Positions 35,201 to 47,639 of a stretch of 64,000 nucleotides of DNA are shown in pieces (the stretch's first letter is position 1; every line of letters begins with the position of its first letter). The DNA is taken from assembly GCA_025331445.1 (NCBI GenBank), contig JAIWNE010000028.1, positions 186,001 to 250,000 of the forward strand, read 5' to 3'. The translations under genes were made by a program, and so were the position numbers. The DNA is from Blakeslea trispora (Eukaryota; Mucoromycota; Mucoromycetes; Mucorales; Choanephoraceae). The notes beneath the pieces were generated by a model, which saw only the letters and a list, made by a program, of their open reading frames with translations, did not search any database and had not been told where the DNA came from.

Positions 35201-35994
35201 TTAATCCACTGCTGATGAGAGCGGAAAAAAAAATATTTATAAATAAATATAAAAAAGTTAAATTAGCACACTAAACAGACTAAAAAAGAAAAATGTGCTT
35301 ACCTTGTCTTCAATCGAAGAATGAACTGTGCTTTGATCGGACCAACCAGGTAAGTCGATAGTCGAGACTTGATCCGACTCATATTCACTGTCAGCCATAA
35401 TTGTTGACTCTGCTCGAATATATTCATGATCAATAGTGTGATCGTCTTCATCATTACCGCTTTTCATTTCACCAGTTACTGTATTATAATAATAAATCCC
35501 AGATCCATCCTCTGTGCGTTCCATAACCCAAGGTGAGTCCTGCACTGGGCTTTCTAAGGTCTGGGTAGTGTTATTGTAAGCAAGACTGAAGCGAGAATCA
35601 TTATCGTGTTTGTTGATCTATCAAAAATGGTTAGTATCTTACTCTTATATAGATATACCAAGAGAATTCAAAACAAGTAACACAACGTACTTCTTGGTTG
35701 GGTGAGAACATTTCATCTTCATCCCTTGGTTCTTCTTCGATAATCTTGACATAGTTGCTAGGAAACCACCCTCGAATGCCGTTACATCTATTTGATTATA
35801 AAATTCATTCGAGATAATCAGCATTTCTTCTTTTTCTAAAAAAAGACACCAACTTACAAGCCGTCCCACCAACCAGAGGGAAGTTTGTTTAAAACGTCAA
35901 TAAAGTCATCTTGTGCAAAAGACAGAGATGAGGGGTCGTTTGACTGAAAAGAATAAAGCGCTTGAACTCGACAAATAACTCGAACCCCTGACAT
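32221..35994 (-). CDS. SH3-WW-RasGEFN-RasGEF protein (Cdc25-like Ras guanine nucleotide exchange factor)
   Basis: Activates Ras-family GTPases by GDP release; probably membrane- or cortex-associated. Exons: 35994-35858, 35787-35691, 35617-35303, 35211-35149, 35083-32867, 32795-32332, 32275-32221, summing to 1115 aa. Domains: SH3 at about residues 5-60 (VQALYSFQSNDPSSLSFAQD .. GWWDG .. RGWFPSNYVKII); WW-like at about 110-140 (SPWVMERTEDGSGIYYYN); a long helical middle; RasGEFN at about 700-830 (VKGGTLPALVERLTLHDYLD, FLLTYRSF); catalytic RasGEF from about 870 (ARQLTIMDFKFYSAIRPIE, VNIRASIEYCNQVTSWV .. RCRALNNFNTCMAILSAF). It ends REREDEKITRLLQESGFL. The short second exon splits the SH3 domain. 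The SH3 plus Cdc25 layout matches fungal Cdc25 proteins; the WW domain is an addition seen in some early-diverging fungi, as far as I recall. Confidence 0.95.
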
Positions 35995-38235
35995 TTTGTT
36001 ATAAAAAGGAAAAGATTGTGACAAGAAGGGTTCAGGTCGTTTTTCTCTTAGTTTGTGTTTCGCTTTTTTTTTATAGCGTTGACGGCAGTCGTAGTTGGTG
36101 CAAAGAGAGGAAAAAAAAGAAAAAAGAAAGAAAAAGTTACACGGAATAAAAGAAAGAGAAAAGAAGAAAAGAAGGTAGGGAGAGGGAACTGAAGAAGGGA
36201 GATCACAACCAAGTCGCTCAAGATGAAAGAGGGTAACACCATCTTTTTAACTCGCGATTTTTATATTTTGTGTCATGCTCTTAAACTGTGGATCAAGGCA
36301 AAGATGTTGTGCTGCCTTTAGAAGAAGGTAAAGACCGTCAATGCTTGTACCACGTGTGTAAACTAAGGCTATATGAAACCCTCGTTTTTTCGCTTTATTA
36401 GTCTTAAACTTCGGACTTGCTATTGCTTAACGAGAGGCCAGAAGTAGTATAAAGTGATCAAGCTTGACTCCCCGACCTTGATCATTAGGTAATGTATTTT
36501 AAATTCGAGTTCAGATTATTTTAAGTTTTTTCTTCTTATTTCAGAGACTCTAACATCAATTAGTCACAAAGAATTTGATTTCTTCTGAACGTCCAAAAAG
36601 AAATGTTATCTCTTTTTCCTGTTTTTTTATCCTTGCTTACAACTCTATTGTAAACTACTTGCTTTCTTTTGTTATTGATGTGTAGATCAATAGCTGAACT
36701 TCAATTTGTTATGCAGCTATGCTTTTTGAACCTACCATACACAATGGTTCTGTCAGACTGATAAAAAGTAGTATAGGGCCAGCATTGAAGAAGCTTCTAG
36801 TACTTAATGCCAAAAACCAGCACTTGATAAGACTCCTATAAAATCTATAGGACTCGAAAACTAAAAAAAAAAAAATGTTTGTCCAAGTCTGTGATTATAT
36901 TTATATCTTGGCAGGCAAACTTTGAGAATGAAAGAGATCAAGCTCAGCCATTAAGAGTTGTATTGAACCATTGGACTTTAGTGAATGTGTTGCGATTTAA
37001 GCATCTTCCCTCTGAGTCAGATCAACTCAATCAATAAGCTTTAATTATCACTGTAATGATGTAAGCAACAATGTACAAGATTAATGTGTTCAACGTAAAT
37101 GGGAGGTTTGACTATTGTTAAAGTTGCTGAACCTTATTTGTTTACACAATTGCCAGCAACGAAATAATAATTCTCATTTAAAATTTAGAATTCAAAAACC
37201 AAAAGAGCATATAAACGAAAAGGTTCTTGCAAGACAATGACTACTCTATATGAGACTATCAAACAAAAGGCAGAGTAAGGTGTTGCGGAATGATGATCCC
37301 TTTAATAAGCTACAAATAAGCAGTAAGTGAGTGCTATGGTTTCTTCACGACATTCAATTCATTATCCAGTATTGTACTTCTTGTTGCAATTACCTTTTCG
37401 TCAAACTGGCCAAACCACAAGTGTGTTTGTCGAATAATCCTTTTGACCTAATTGAGAGTAGATCCAGCGTCCTTGCAGGATTGATAAAGATATATGGAAG
37501 TTTGTTTTGAAGCTTTGCGCATTAAAAACAACTTTGGAGAAGGCTGCTCAGTTGTGCCTTGGTTTACCTTGCAAATGATTCGGAATTTTTGTAAGGTCTG
37601 TTCTTATTATCAGTATTCTCTGAATTGTCGCTAGAACGGTGAAAACTCCAAATAAGCTTTGCACTCCAGTTCAATAGTGTTTTTATTATATAGACTCTGA
37701 TTTGTTCACAACATCGCTCGATCTAGGAAAACACAATATACGAAACACAAGCAGTTTAATGTGTTGCTCTCTGCAGCGAAATATTGTTGTTTCAAGATAA
37801 ACCCTGTCAAGCTTCTCTTTTTGATTGACCTATGCCCATCTCCTTGACATACTTTATATCAAGAAAAGTGTCATTCCAAACTATACGACTGAAATACACT
37901 TTGCTCTACTTTAGCAGCTGATCCTTTTTCCTAGGAAAAGATAATCATGAATGCAGCTTTCGTAGCTTTTGAGTGATGTCTCTTTTTATGTTTATTGGTT
38001 TTACGTAAGCATAAGTAATCAAAGAAAAAGCTATAGTAACATTAACAATTTTTTTTCAATTCGTTGTATATACAGGTATTCTTGTGATTATAGGCAAATA
38101 AAAAAAAAGAGCGGGTTAATTTTTGTTTAATATTGATTTGTCTAATCCAAAAAACAAGAGCTCTATTCACCACAACTACCATAAAAAGCAAATGGCACAC
38201 ATGGCCAAATCAATTAAAAATCAGTACAGTCAATA
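35995..38235. other. Intergenic region, no gene recognised
   Basis: About 2.2 kb. The first 200 bp upstream of the RasGEF start are A/G-rich (36105-36190), probably promoter/5' UTR. The remainder is AT-rich with stops in all frames and no recognised element. Confidence 0.5.
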
Positions 38236-40042
38236 TCAATATCCAGAATAAGCACGGATGTCAGGACCCTTGATTTTCATCAACAAAAGCAAAAATGCCC
38301 AAGCAAAATTGAGCATACCAAAAAAGAACGTAACCCATCCAGGACCAACAGCAACTGTCATAGGGTTGGCTAAAAGGAAGTGTCAGTACTAAATAGCAAC
38401 TAGCATACATAACTTATACAGTTTTTGCTATAGCTCATATAGCAATAGATAATCTGTATACTAGGCTCTAGATTGTTTATGATTTACCTATCAGACTGAG
38501 TACACAGGACCAAATCATTCTTACAAGGTTAGCAGCCGCTGTCACACTAGCTCCTCGGTCAGACACTGCATCTACCAGATAAGACATTGCTGGATTAAAT
38601 ATCTGAACCATAGCAAAGCATTGGACACCAAACATAATGATTGAAACCCACACGTTCCATCCAAACTGAACTGGCCATCCCCATAAAAAGAAAGAGAGTG
38701 GGTTCAAGATGAAAGCTGCTGGCCATACATTTGGTGCTAATCGGTCTTCAGGGATGGCAACACCGTTACGTTTCTCTCTTGCGCGGTTTAAAAAGAAGTC
38801 TGACAATTTTCCACAGATAAGTGACCCAAATACTTCACCAAGACCTGGTGAAATGAATGTAAGGCCTACAAGACTACTACTGAAGCCATAAGTGGATGAG
38901 TAAAGCCCTGGTAGCATATTTTCAATAGCAAACATGCCACCAAATGCAAAGCCTGTAGCCATCGAGAAGATAAGCACAAAAGGATGTCGAAGTAAGGCCT
39001 AAAAATAAATAAGTTAAGTGTAACTCGATCAATAACGTGTGCTACCTACAAGTGATGAAAGTGGGTTGACCATTTTTGATTCTACCACTGTATCTTCTTT
39101 TGAGCTATCTTGCTCTAGTGTAACAATTGGTTGTTCCTTTTCATTGTGCACTTCAGATATTTTGCATTCTTTTCCCCAGATGCTCTCTTGGCGGTATGTT
39201 TCCTCCATAGCAAAGAAAACCAGAAGCAACAAAATACAGCCAATGCAAAAAAGCAACCAAAAGACAGAAGGCCATCCCCATCGTTCCACCAAAAACCCAC
39301 CAAAAATTGGACCGAACAACGGACTATGTCGAATTAGTACAGATGCACGCATCCTCATATTGCTCTAGTTACCCAGCAAATTGTCCTGTGAAGTATATGC
39401 CAAGTGCATTTCCCCTTTCATGGACCTCGTAGATATCAGCAACAGATCTATGGACCGAATCAATCCCGCAAACATATGAGTGGATATTCTGCATGGAAAA
39501 AAATTTGACCTCTTACCCAGCACCGATAGCCCAAGCAGAAGAAATTCCGATTGCCTGCAGAATTCGCATACCAAGAAGAACGTATATATCGTTTGCAAAA
39601 ACAGCTGCAAGAGAACCAACTGTAAAGATAACGATTGAAAAAAAATAGATTGCTCTACGGATTTTCCAGTGATCACTTATACTACTGTAAAAAATGGGCT
39701 ATATCACAAACAGTTATGTTAAGAGAATCCATACAACAATTCCCTAAGCTAGATTTCTTACAGCAATGCCCATAAAAAGCATATAGACTGAGTTACTCAA
39801 AGTCACCATAATAGTAGGGCTATTTAACTCTACGGTTATTTTTTCTAATGCAGGTAACTATTAACTTAGGTAAAAAAAAAAAAATAGAAAGACAATAATC
39901 TTATTCAGTAATTACATAGATAGTGGAACAGAAGCCAGGAATGATTGCAATAAAGCACACAAGGCCAAGTAAAAGCCGTTTCCTCCATGTCGGTAAGAGT
40001 CTAGGGTCTTCCTTGACAGGAATCCTTATTCGTAAAAGAGAA
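38236..40042 (-). CDS. MFS transporter, DHA1-type H+ antiporter (first coding exon unresolved)
   Basis: Major-facilitator membrane transporter. Exons: 40042-39916, 39857-39762, 39698-39517, 39447-39373, 39323-39050, 38998-38488, 38369-38236, all phase-consistent (466 codons). Visible: cytosolic RIPVKEDPRLLPTWRKR then first helix; SSISDHWKIRR at the loop 2-3 signature position; GMRILQAIGISSAWAIGAG; ADIYEVHERGNALG; motif C of antiporters, GPLFGPIFGG; a hydrophilic central loop (about 39085-39200); six C-terminal helices ending KIKGPDIRAYSGY. Motif C points to the drug/polyamine H+ antiporter (DHA1, Qdr/Tpo-like) group; the substrate is unknown. The exon at 40042 starts in phase 2, so an upstream exon with the ATG is needed, and none is convincing up to about 40,320. 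Confidence 0.88.
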
Positions 40043-40494
40043 CTGAAATATGACATAAATCAAGATAGAAACAAAACAAAAAAAAAGTAGTAAGCAAAAC
40101 AAGAAAATTAATTGTATAAATAAACCAATCAAATAACTATTGCTGTCCTGAAGAAAAAAAAAGGTAACAACTTTTGAATCCAAGCATGAATCTCGATATG
40201 AATATCACTGGAAAGAGAGAATTAAGCCACTAAAATGAAACAAAGACGCAAATATGACAAGAACATCGGATGGACACTTTCTAATGAATATGCGTATAAT
40301 TTAAATGCTGTTTGAACAAGCAAAGTGTTGCCGAATTTTATAGGAATAATGAGTTATACGCTTGGGTGTTTAATTTGGAATAACAAGTTGGAACACTTTT
40401 TGTTAAGAGAATAGTCTATTCATAATTAGATTAAAAAAGGTATAAAGAAATCTGTTTGTCATTGCTGCGGCAATGTCTGAGAAAGAAAAAAAGT

Positions 40495-43400
40495 CTATTT
40501 AGCAGATATTAAAATCAATCCATTAGATAAGCACCTAATTGGTGATTTCAGCAAATCAGACAAGATTTGGTTGTCCATGACTTTGCTTGTTCGCCGAAGT
40601 TGAACAATGCCCTGTTGAAATTTCTCCAACGCTTTGGATGTATGTTGCTGAATTTCGGCTTTAAGGCTAAGATTGACAAGATCTTTTTGAATGATCAACA
40701 AGATGAGTGCTCTCAAATCGCCTTCTTTTAAAGGCTTTAGGATATCGATCAGATTCTGATTGTTTTTGTTTATGATGGATGGTATCGACGAAACAGACAG
40801 GAGCTTCATTTGCTCTGTGATTGTGTCTACCTGAATGGTAATAATGTCAATTCGCTCGTCCATGTACTGCTGCATCCCTTGTTGCTCTTCGTATTCATCC
40901 TTGTAAAACTCTTTCAGCATAGCTTTTCTTTCTTGTAACAAGTCTTTTTGCTCTCGCATTAATTTGATTTTCTATTGTCGAAATAAAGAGGTTAGTCGAC
41001 ATCTCTTTCAAGCTGGTCAAAACCTGCCTCTTGTTTAAGACTCTTGATGATATCCAAACAAACTGGATGCGACTTGATATGATTGATAGCAACAACACTA
41101 TACCAGCAGAAAATTAGTTGTTGTGTTTGTTTGATCAGAGTATCACATACTTTAGAATCTCGTTACGAATATCTTCGACACTCATCCGTTTTGCTGCTGC
41201 CGCTGTTGTTGTTGTTGTTGTGGCAGCTTTCTTTGAATAAACACTTGTTCTCGATGCTCTACTGCTTGTATTGCTTCCGGTGCTACTACTGCTGGTGCTG
41301 CGCGCATTGTATATCGATGAGGCTTTGTTTAGTAATGTTTTGATTTGTGATAGAGGTGATGTAGAGTTGTTGGCCAAGTCAAGCGCCTTTTTCACAATGG
41401 ATGTTATCTGTCTTAGCTTGTCTGTCAAGACTTGGTTCTCTGTTGTCAAGGCCTGGCTGTCTACTTTGATTTCATTCATGCTTGCAGTAAACGATGTGGG
41501 CTGTTTTATCATGCTTGGCTTAGTAGACGTTCTTTTCTTTGTTTCTTTTGGTCTGATCGCTATCTTAGTATCACTCATTTCTATGGGTTTACTAGCATTA
41601 ATCTGCTGTTCGAGATTGTTGATGAACTGCTTTTGCTCCCTAATGCTTGACTGAAACATAGTCGCCAGTTTCGAAAAGTTGGCTGAATCAACAGAGTCAT
41701 CTCCTTTCACCTTTAAAGGAAGAAAAAAAGGAATGGTTAGATTATCGTTTCAGTACATGCGTACATTGATTTACATGGAGTTGCTTAAGCATAAGAGTTT
41801 CATCCTTCAGTCGATTTTTGTTCTTATTTAAGAGCGAAATAAATGAGGAAGTATCGGCCTTAACGACTGATTTGATTCCACCTTCTATCAATACAAATTT
41901 CTTTCGGTCATTGTTATCGTTCTTTCTTTTTCTCTTGGTGCTTGTTGATTTAGTGGGCTTTTTGGGTGGTATCTTTGGAATTTCGCTTTCTCCAGATGAC
42001 CCTATGAGAGTTATCTCATCGTCTTCTGCTGGCTTGCCTTTTTTGTAGAACTTGTTGAAAACAGTAGGCTGATCCGCTTTAATCACAGACAACCTTGAGG
42101 CTTCCTCGACGCATGATGGTAAAGACAGTCCGCTACTATCGATTATCTTTTGCATTGCAGTGTTTTTTGCTCGAAGATCATCTAGTTCCACATGTACTTC
42201 TTTAATAAATGCGTCACTTATTTGTATTTCCTCGCGTAAGCGCATAATTTCTTCTTTTAGTGTATCTGTGAGGCTTTGCTCTTGGTTGATGACAACGGTG
42301 TTTGTAATATTCTTTGCCCGGTTGGCATATTTCAACGTACTCAAAGTCTCATTGGTGTTGCTCTCCGCTGGTGAAACACATGCTAGCATCAAGGTTTGGC
42401 TGTTGCCTCCCAAGCTGTCTTGCAGAAGTCTAGTTAGTTTTGAATTTCGATAAGGAACATGCTGCTGCTGACGCTTGGACTCATCGCCTAGTGCAGATAT
42501 TACGTTGCCAAGCGCTAATAGGCCTGAATTGATAGATATGCCCTCTCTGGCTCTTTCTCCTACTGCATTTGTCTTTTTGAGCTACACTGATGGTATTTAG
42601 TCATCCTATCACTTGCAATATTAGTTTCACTTACTCTTTCAGATCCAGCAAGATCAACAAAGTGAAACTTTGATTCAAGTCGCTTGGAAATTACTTCTCC
42701 ATTGAATGTTGTTTTGACATACTGGACAAGCGTAACAGAAAATATAGCATGAGATCTGGATGAGTTTGAATTCATGTCAGTTGAGGCCGTTGTACGTGAT
42801 ACAGAGCCTTGAAAAAGACAGCTAGAAAGACAGATGTCAGAAGGCAAAATAAAAAAAAAAAGGTAGACTTTCGTTGGTTTTTACTTTAAGAGATCAGTTG
42901 AACTTTGAACAGACTTCTCGTATACGCCTGTCCATGATATGTTTCCATTTGAATCTTCACGAATAGTTATCATATTGCTCATTGCTTTTGGGTCTAGCAA
43001 ATCAATTATGTCCTCGTTATATAATTCGAGAAACGAGACTTTTGTCTCATAGCTTTTCATTTCATCTTTTTGTTGTTCTATCCATTCAAAGAGGTTCTCT
43101 GCAAATCGAGGTATAATACCACTGTCTGGGCTTTTTATATCACTGTTGCTTTGCCCAGCAGTACCCATACTATAGGTTTTTCCACTTCCTGTTTGTCTAA
43201 CAGAATAGTCAGCAAATAAATAACAAATAAATAAATCTCAGCGATCTGCTATTGTTGTTATTGTTTGCCGTACCCATAAGCTAAGATAGTTGCGTTGCAC
43301 CTATCAACAAAAGAAAAGCAATGCGTTGTTTAACGCAAATAAATGCATAATGTGACCAACGATTTAATATTACCCTTTTGTGTATTGTTCAAACAAAGGC

Positions 43401-43700
43401 TGTATGCAGGATTGATAGACATCAGATTGTGCAATATGAGGTGGGTATACATAATCAAAGGTAAAAATACGACGCTCATGGTCAACTCTAATTTGCTGTG
43501 GATGCTGAGGTACAAATGTCAGAAGGTTATTGGGATGATTGTTCTCTTTCTTTTCTTTCTCGCTTAAGGGTCGTACTCGCAGGGCTACCCTATTACTCGA
43601 AAATGAGCTACAAATGTCTCTCTTTTTTTTTTCTTTTGCTTGCGCACTGTTACTAAAACTTTACTCGATTTTTTTCTTTTTACCTTACTGTCACTGACAT
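40495..43700 (-). CDS. Kinesin-4 family motor protein
   Basis: Microtubule plus-end-directed motor. Exons: 43700-43684 (17 nt), 43589-43374, 43300-43274 (27 nt), 43196-42885, 42821-42635, 42581-41775, 41710-41151, 41097-about 41000, and a last exon from about 40970. Motor domain: [16 protein letters not shown]-loop [25 protein letters not shown] (switch I); [11 protein letters not shown] (switch II); [20 protein letters not shown], characteristic of the kinesin-4 (KIF4/KIF21) group; [18 protein letters not shown] neck. Ser/Thr-rich and coiled-coil segments follow ([19 protein letters not shown]). The splice after ..KSLKQEA is ambiguous (non-standard donors near 41,000), and the C-terminus may be incomplete. 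Kinesin-4 members act in spindle midzone and transport roles; the cargo here is unknown. Confidence 0.92.
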
Positions 43701-45088
43701 TGTTGTCTAGAGTTATTGAGCAAAAGAAAAAAAAATGAAAAAGGAACAAAAAAATTTATACAGAAATAAAAAAAAAATAAACCCATTTTTACCTTCCAGG
43801 TACTTTGGTTTCCTAATATAGGCAATCTAAATACTTTTTAAAAGCTAAAAAAAAAACTTACCTTAGCATGTAAGCAGTAGGTGAAAAAAAGTTCTTAAAT
43901 TACTGAATATCTATATCTCAGCAATATATTTTTTCTATAAAATTCAACTGGAGCTAAAGATGTTTTGCGCATATCACTTTAGCATTTATAGTGGCATATA
44001 CATTTGACGTGGGAAATAGACGAAGGCAAGCAAGAACTCGTAAGATTAATCGACAATCTCATACGCATAGATAGACTCCCAGCTCTACAGGGTGTAACCT
44101 TCCTGAATGGGGTTGAGTATACAGTAGTTCAACGAGTTTGAAATTAGCTTTGATGGATGCTTTGTTGGCAACCATATGGACTCTTCAAATCCAATGTAGA
44201 TAGATGACAATTCAAGTTTGAAGCATGCCTGTTGACAGACGAGCAATAGTAGTGCATGTATTGTGCTAGGATTAAAATTCAAATTTATGGTCATGTGTGC
44301 AGCAGTAGTGTCATTTTTGGCATTCAGAATTATGTTGATAAAACATATTGATGAGAGAGGTCGTTTTTTGTTTTTATGCTACTTGTGCGTTTCTGTTATT
44401 ACCAAAGCTGTCTAGTATTTTAAGTTTTGCTTACACTTTATATATCGATTTTTGTAACAATGTATTGATGCTTGTTTAAAGCTGGATTAGTCAGACAGAT
44501 CAGTTTCTTGCATGCAAGCTAGAGAAGGATTCTTTGTTGAGGGCATTGGCTGACATGGTTGTCAAGATGTTATGACCTACTGGAAGGAAACAACTCCGAA
44601 AAGCCATATATGGTTACTATTGTTCAAACAATAGCTAAATACAGGGTCTCAAACAAAGGGCCACTTCTGCCTCCCAAAAGCACCTATACGATGTTTGAGT
44701 TCCGCAAGGCCTACATCTTATTCTTACGTTGTTCCGAAAAAAAAAGCAGAGTAGTGAGCAATGGGTTACTTTTGGAATATCATGAGCCTTGCTTTTACCA
44801 TAAGCTCACAATCTTGGGGTTTTTTCTTGCCGTCTACGTTTTAGGTGAGGCAACAGCGCAACACACAATTTCTGTCAAAATGTGTTGTGTCTCATGCCAT
44901 GATCTTTGTTCAAAAATGCTACAGTCACACACAAAAAAAGATGTATTGGGAAATAATTTTTTTTTTTGAAATGTTGAGAAGCATACTGTATCATAGTAAG
45001 CCCAAGAAGAACTCTTGTTTTTTACTCAAATTCAACAGAAATGTAGCTCAAGTCATAGGGTTAAAGAATTAAGACAAAAAGATTTTTT
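43701..45088. other. Intergenic region upstream of the kinesin, downstream of the Tc1-like ORF
   Basis: About 1.4 kb. The kinesin promoter side holds A/T-rich runs (43720-43860). A frame at 44559-44969 is unsupported. Tc1-like end motifs (tacagggt at 44086 and acagggtctcaaac at 44641) were noted, but no inverted partner was found beyond the transposase. Confidence 0.4.
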
Positions 45089-46177
45089 TTAATACTTGGT
45101 TGGACCACCATTGGCATCGATAACTGCCTGACAGCGATCCTTCATGCTTTCAACCAAACGTGTTGCAAGATCAACACTGATCTGCGCCCAAGCTTCCTTC
45201 AGAGCCGACTCCAATTGCTCAACATTGTTCACGTCGGGTCTCTTTTCTTCAATGAGCTTATCCAATGAGCTCCAGATATGATCCATTGGGTTGAGATCAG
45301 GACTTTGTGGTGGCCAGAAATCAAATCGGGTGGTTTGATGTGTGTCTTTCCACCACGTTACATACTTACCTGTACGGCATGTAGTGTGGTCTTCTTGCAG
45401 TATGAAGTCCTGGTTTTCCTTCTCGCTCAACTCAAAGAACCATGGCATGAGGTTCTTGCCAAGGATGTTGACGTAAGCATCCTGGTTTACAGAGCTATCA
45501 CACAAGACCAAAGGCCCGAAACCGCCGGCCCAAAAACAGCCCCAAATCATCACACCTCCTTTGCCCCACTTTGTCGTAGGCACAACATGTTGCTCTTGGT
45601 ACCTTTTGTCGAGCTTTCGGAGCACTTTGGCTCCTCCACGATAACCTTCTACAGTGAACCGTGACTCATCGGACCACACAACACGTCTCCAACTCTCTAA
45701 TGGCCAATTGACCCTTTCTTTGGCCCATCGAAGTCGTTTGAGCCTGTTTACTTCAGACAGATCTGGCTTATGAGCTGCGAAGTAAGATGTAAAGCCCATA
45801 TCTTTCAGGTAACTTATTAAAGTGTCTTTGTGAATGTTGACCTGAATCGACTTGAGCTCGGAAATCATTTGGTTGTAAGAAGCAAAAGGATAGCGTCTTA
45901 CAATCAACTCAAGATGGTTCAAATCTCTTTCGGACAAGACTTTGGGTCGTTCAGATGATTTGTTTTGCATTGGTGACCCAGTGTTCTTGATTCTGTTTAC
46001 AACTCTTTGAACACTGGTGCTAGCTACACCAACCATGTCACCTATCTTGGCATAAGAGAAATTTGCTTTCTTAAGCCAATAGATACCCCACAATATCTTT
46101 AAATCAAGATTTCTATTAGGCTCGCGAACTTCGCTAGCTGATTTAGAGCTTGAAGTTTTGGGTTTGTTAAGAGGCAT
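45089..46177 (-). mobile_element. Tc1/mariner-type transposase ORF (full length, altered catalytic motif)
   Basis: Single uninterrupted frame, 362 aa from MPLNKPKTSS (an in-frame ATG at 46228 would add 17 hydrophobic residues that look like 5' leader). The N-terminus carries two helix-turn-helix-like parts (YAKIGDMVGVASTSVQRVV; ASYNQMISELKSI). Catalytic regions: VWSDESRF (first Asp), FILQEDHTTCRTG (second Asp), WPPQSPDLNPMDHIW (third position, Asp where Tc1 elements have Glu). The second-to-third spacing is 35 residues. HTTCR replaces the usual N/G-AxCH. The C-terminus is KDRCQAVIDANGGPTKY. It is related to the broken copy at 23163-23560. No terminal inverted repeats were recognised, so the element limits are not given. 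Confidence 0.9.
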
Positions 46178-47083
46178 GTTGAGTTTTATGAGGAAAAGTA
46201 GATAAAGAATGTACAAAAATTTAATCAAAATTTCTGCTCAACGTATCTTCTGTGTGTGTGTGACCGTACTTGTTGCCACCAGTGATTCTACTACCACAGA
46301 CTATCTCTACATCACTTTACAGAGTGCTGAACTCTTGCTTCTTTACTTGAAGAAGAGAGAACGCCCTTCAGCAAGTCTTCTATCTCTTGAACTGTCTCGC
46401 AAGCTCTAGAAGATCTGCCACTGGCCAATATGCTTTGATTAACAGTAAAGTCAATATAGTGAATCATAGCGGTGATTTAAACATTAGGTTTATTTTGTTG
46501 TAGAAGGGAATAAGAAAACCCCCACTCAATTCATAAACTATTGACGTCCTATAACTATTTGGATGTTGAGTTTTGCTCAATAAAATTACTGTATCGATTG
46601 AAAGGTATTTTGCTATATAATATCCATGCCGACAGAGTGTGCCAGATATGGCCTCGGAAGCCAAGATGGAATAAAGCGAAAGGTTTCACACAGAGTCTAA
46701 AAGTCGATCAGGGCCGTTAAACCGAGCACAACAGTATGAAGCTACTTGCATTCCTTACTGGCTTATTCGATATTCTAGCATATTCCTGAAGTCACAAAAA
46801 TCATTTGAATAGCGATACTTTTTATTACTGTTTTCCATAGTCTTGAAAAGAGTTTTAAATGTTTAGCTGATTAAAGCTATATGTTTGTCTGTCATTGTAG
46901 GCCTTAAAATCCAGTCATTACTTACTCAAAAACATAAAACGCAATTCTTATGATGCCAAGAGCGATATCCTCAAAAAAAAACAAGGTTGTTTTGTAGTTA
47001 TTTTTCATTGAATCTATATCCCTCTCAATCTGGTCTTAAAATGTTGCTGGTTTGTTACAATGGCTATGAAATTCGGCCAAGAT

Positions 47084-47117
<34 letters not shown>

Positions 47118-47639
47118 TTTTTTCAGAAAAAAAGGCGCAGCATTTTTTAAAGTTATTTAGCTGCGAATACGTGTTTAACTTCATTTTTCTTTTTTCTTTA
47201 CACTTTTTTAATTATTTCATACGATCATTGCTTTTTACTAATTGGAAAAAAAATTGATCAAAAAGCCCATTTACTTTACTCGCTCTCCCTCTTGACGACT
47301 ACAAGACAAAGTTAAACCTTTGCCTTATCCTGGATTCCTTTTTATTCTCTCGCTAAAAAGAAAATAAAGGAACTTGATTGTATTCAAAAAGAAAAGAAAA
47401 AAGAAGAAGCTTTTCTTTTTTCGAGTCAACTAGAAGCAATATAGATTTCTTCGAAAAAGAACAAGACTTCTCTTTTTCTTTTCCGATTAAAAAAAAAAGC
47501 TTATTGATTGCTCTGCTCCCGAAACAAAGATAATATTACTATTGTAAAGCAATGTCCTTATGGTCATCCATAAATTGAACTAACATAGTAACACATACAC
47601 AGCTGTAACTACCCTAAGCTCTCTATTAAACAAAGTACA
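46178..47639. other. Intergenic region with (TG)n microsatellite
   Basis: About 1.5 kb between the Tc1-like ORF and the small acidic gene. It includes a TG repeat (47086-47114) followed by a T-run, and a long A/G- and C/T-rich leader (47340-47520) that is probably the 5' region of the downstream gene. No supported coding frame. Confidence 0.5.
47086..47114. repeat. (TG)n microsatellite
   Basis: About 14 uninterrupted TG dinucleotides followed by a T-run, in an intergenic region. Confidence 0.97.

Noticed and set aside
41271..41654. 127-codon plus-strand frame inside the kinesin gene
   Set aside because: Antisense shadow of the kinesin Ser/Thr-rich exon.
44559..44969. 136-codon frame next to the Tc1-like ORF
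   Set aside because: No domain, mixed-quality composition and a T-run at its end; overlaps another frame of similar quality. The Tc1-end-like acagggtctcaaac inside it has no inverted partner in range.
46209..46409. 66-codon frame upstream of the Tc1-like ORF
   Set aside because: Overlaps the transposase 5' region on the opposite strand with no supporting feature.
44080..46440. Terminal inverted repeats for the Tc1-like transposase
   Set aside because: Compared both flanks by eye; only A/T-run similarity was found, not a real inverted repeat.
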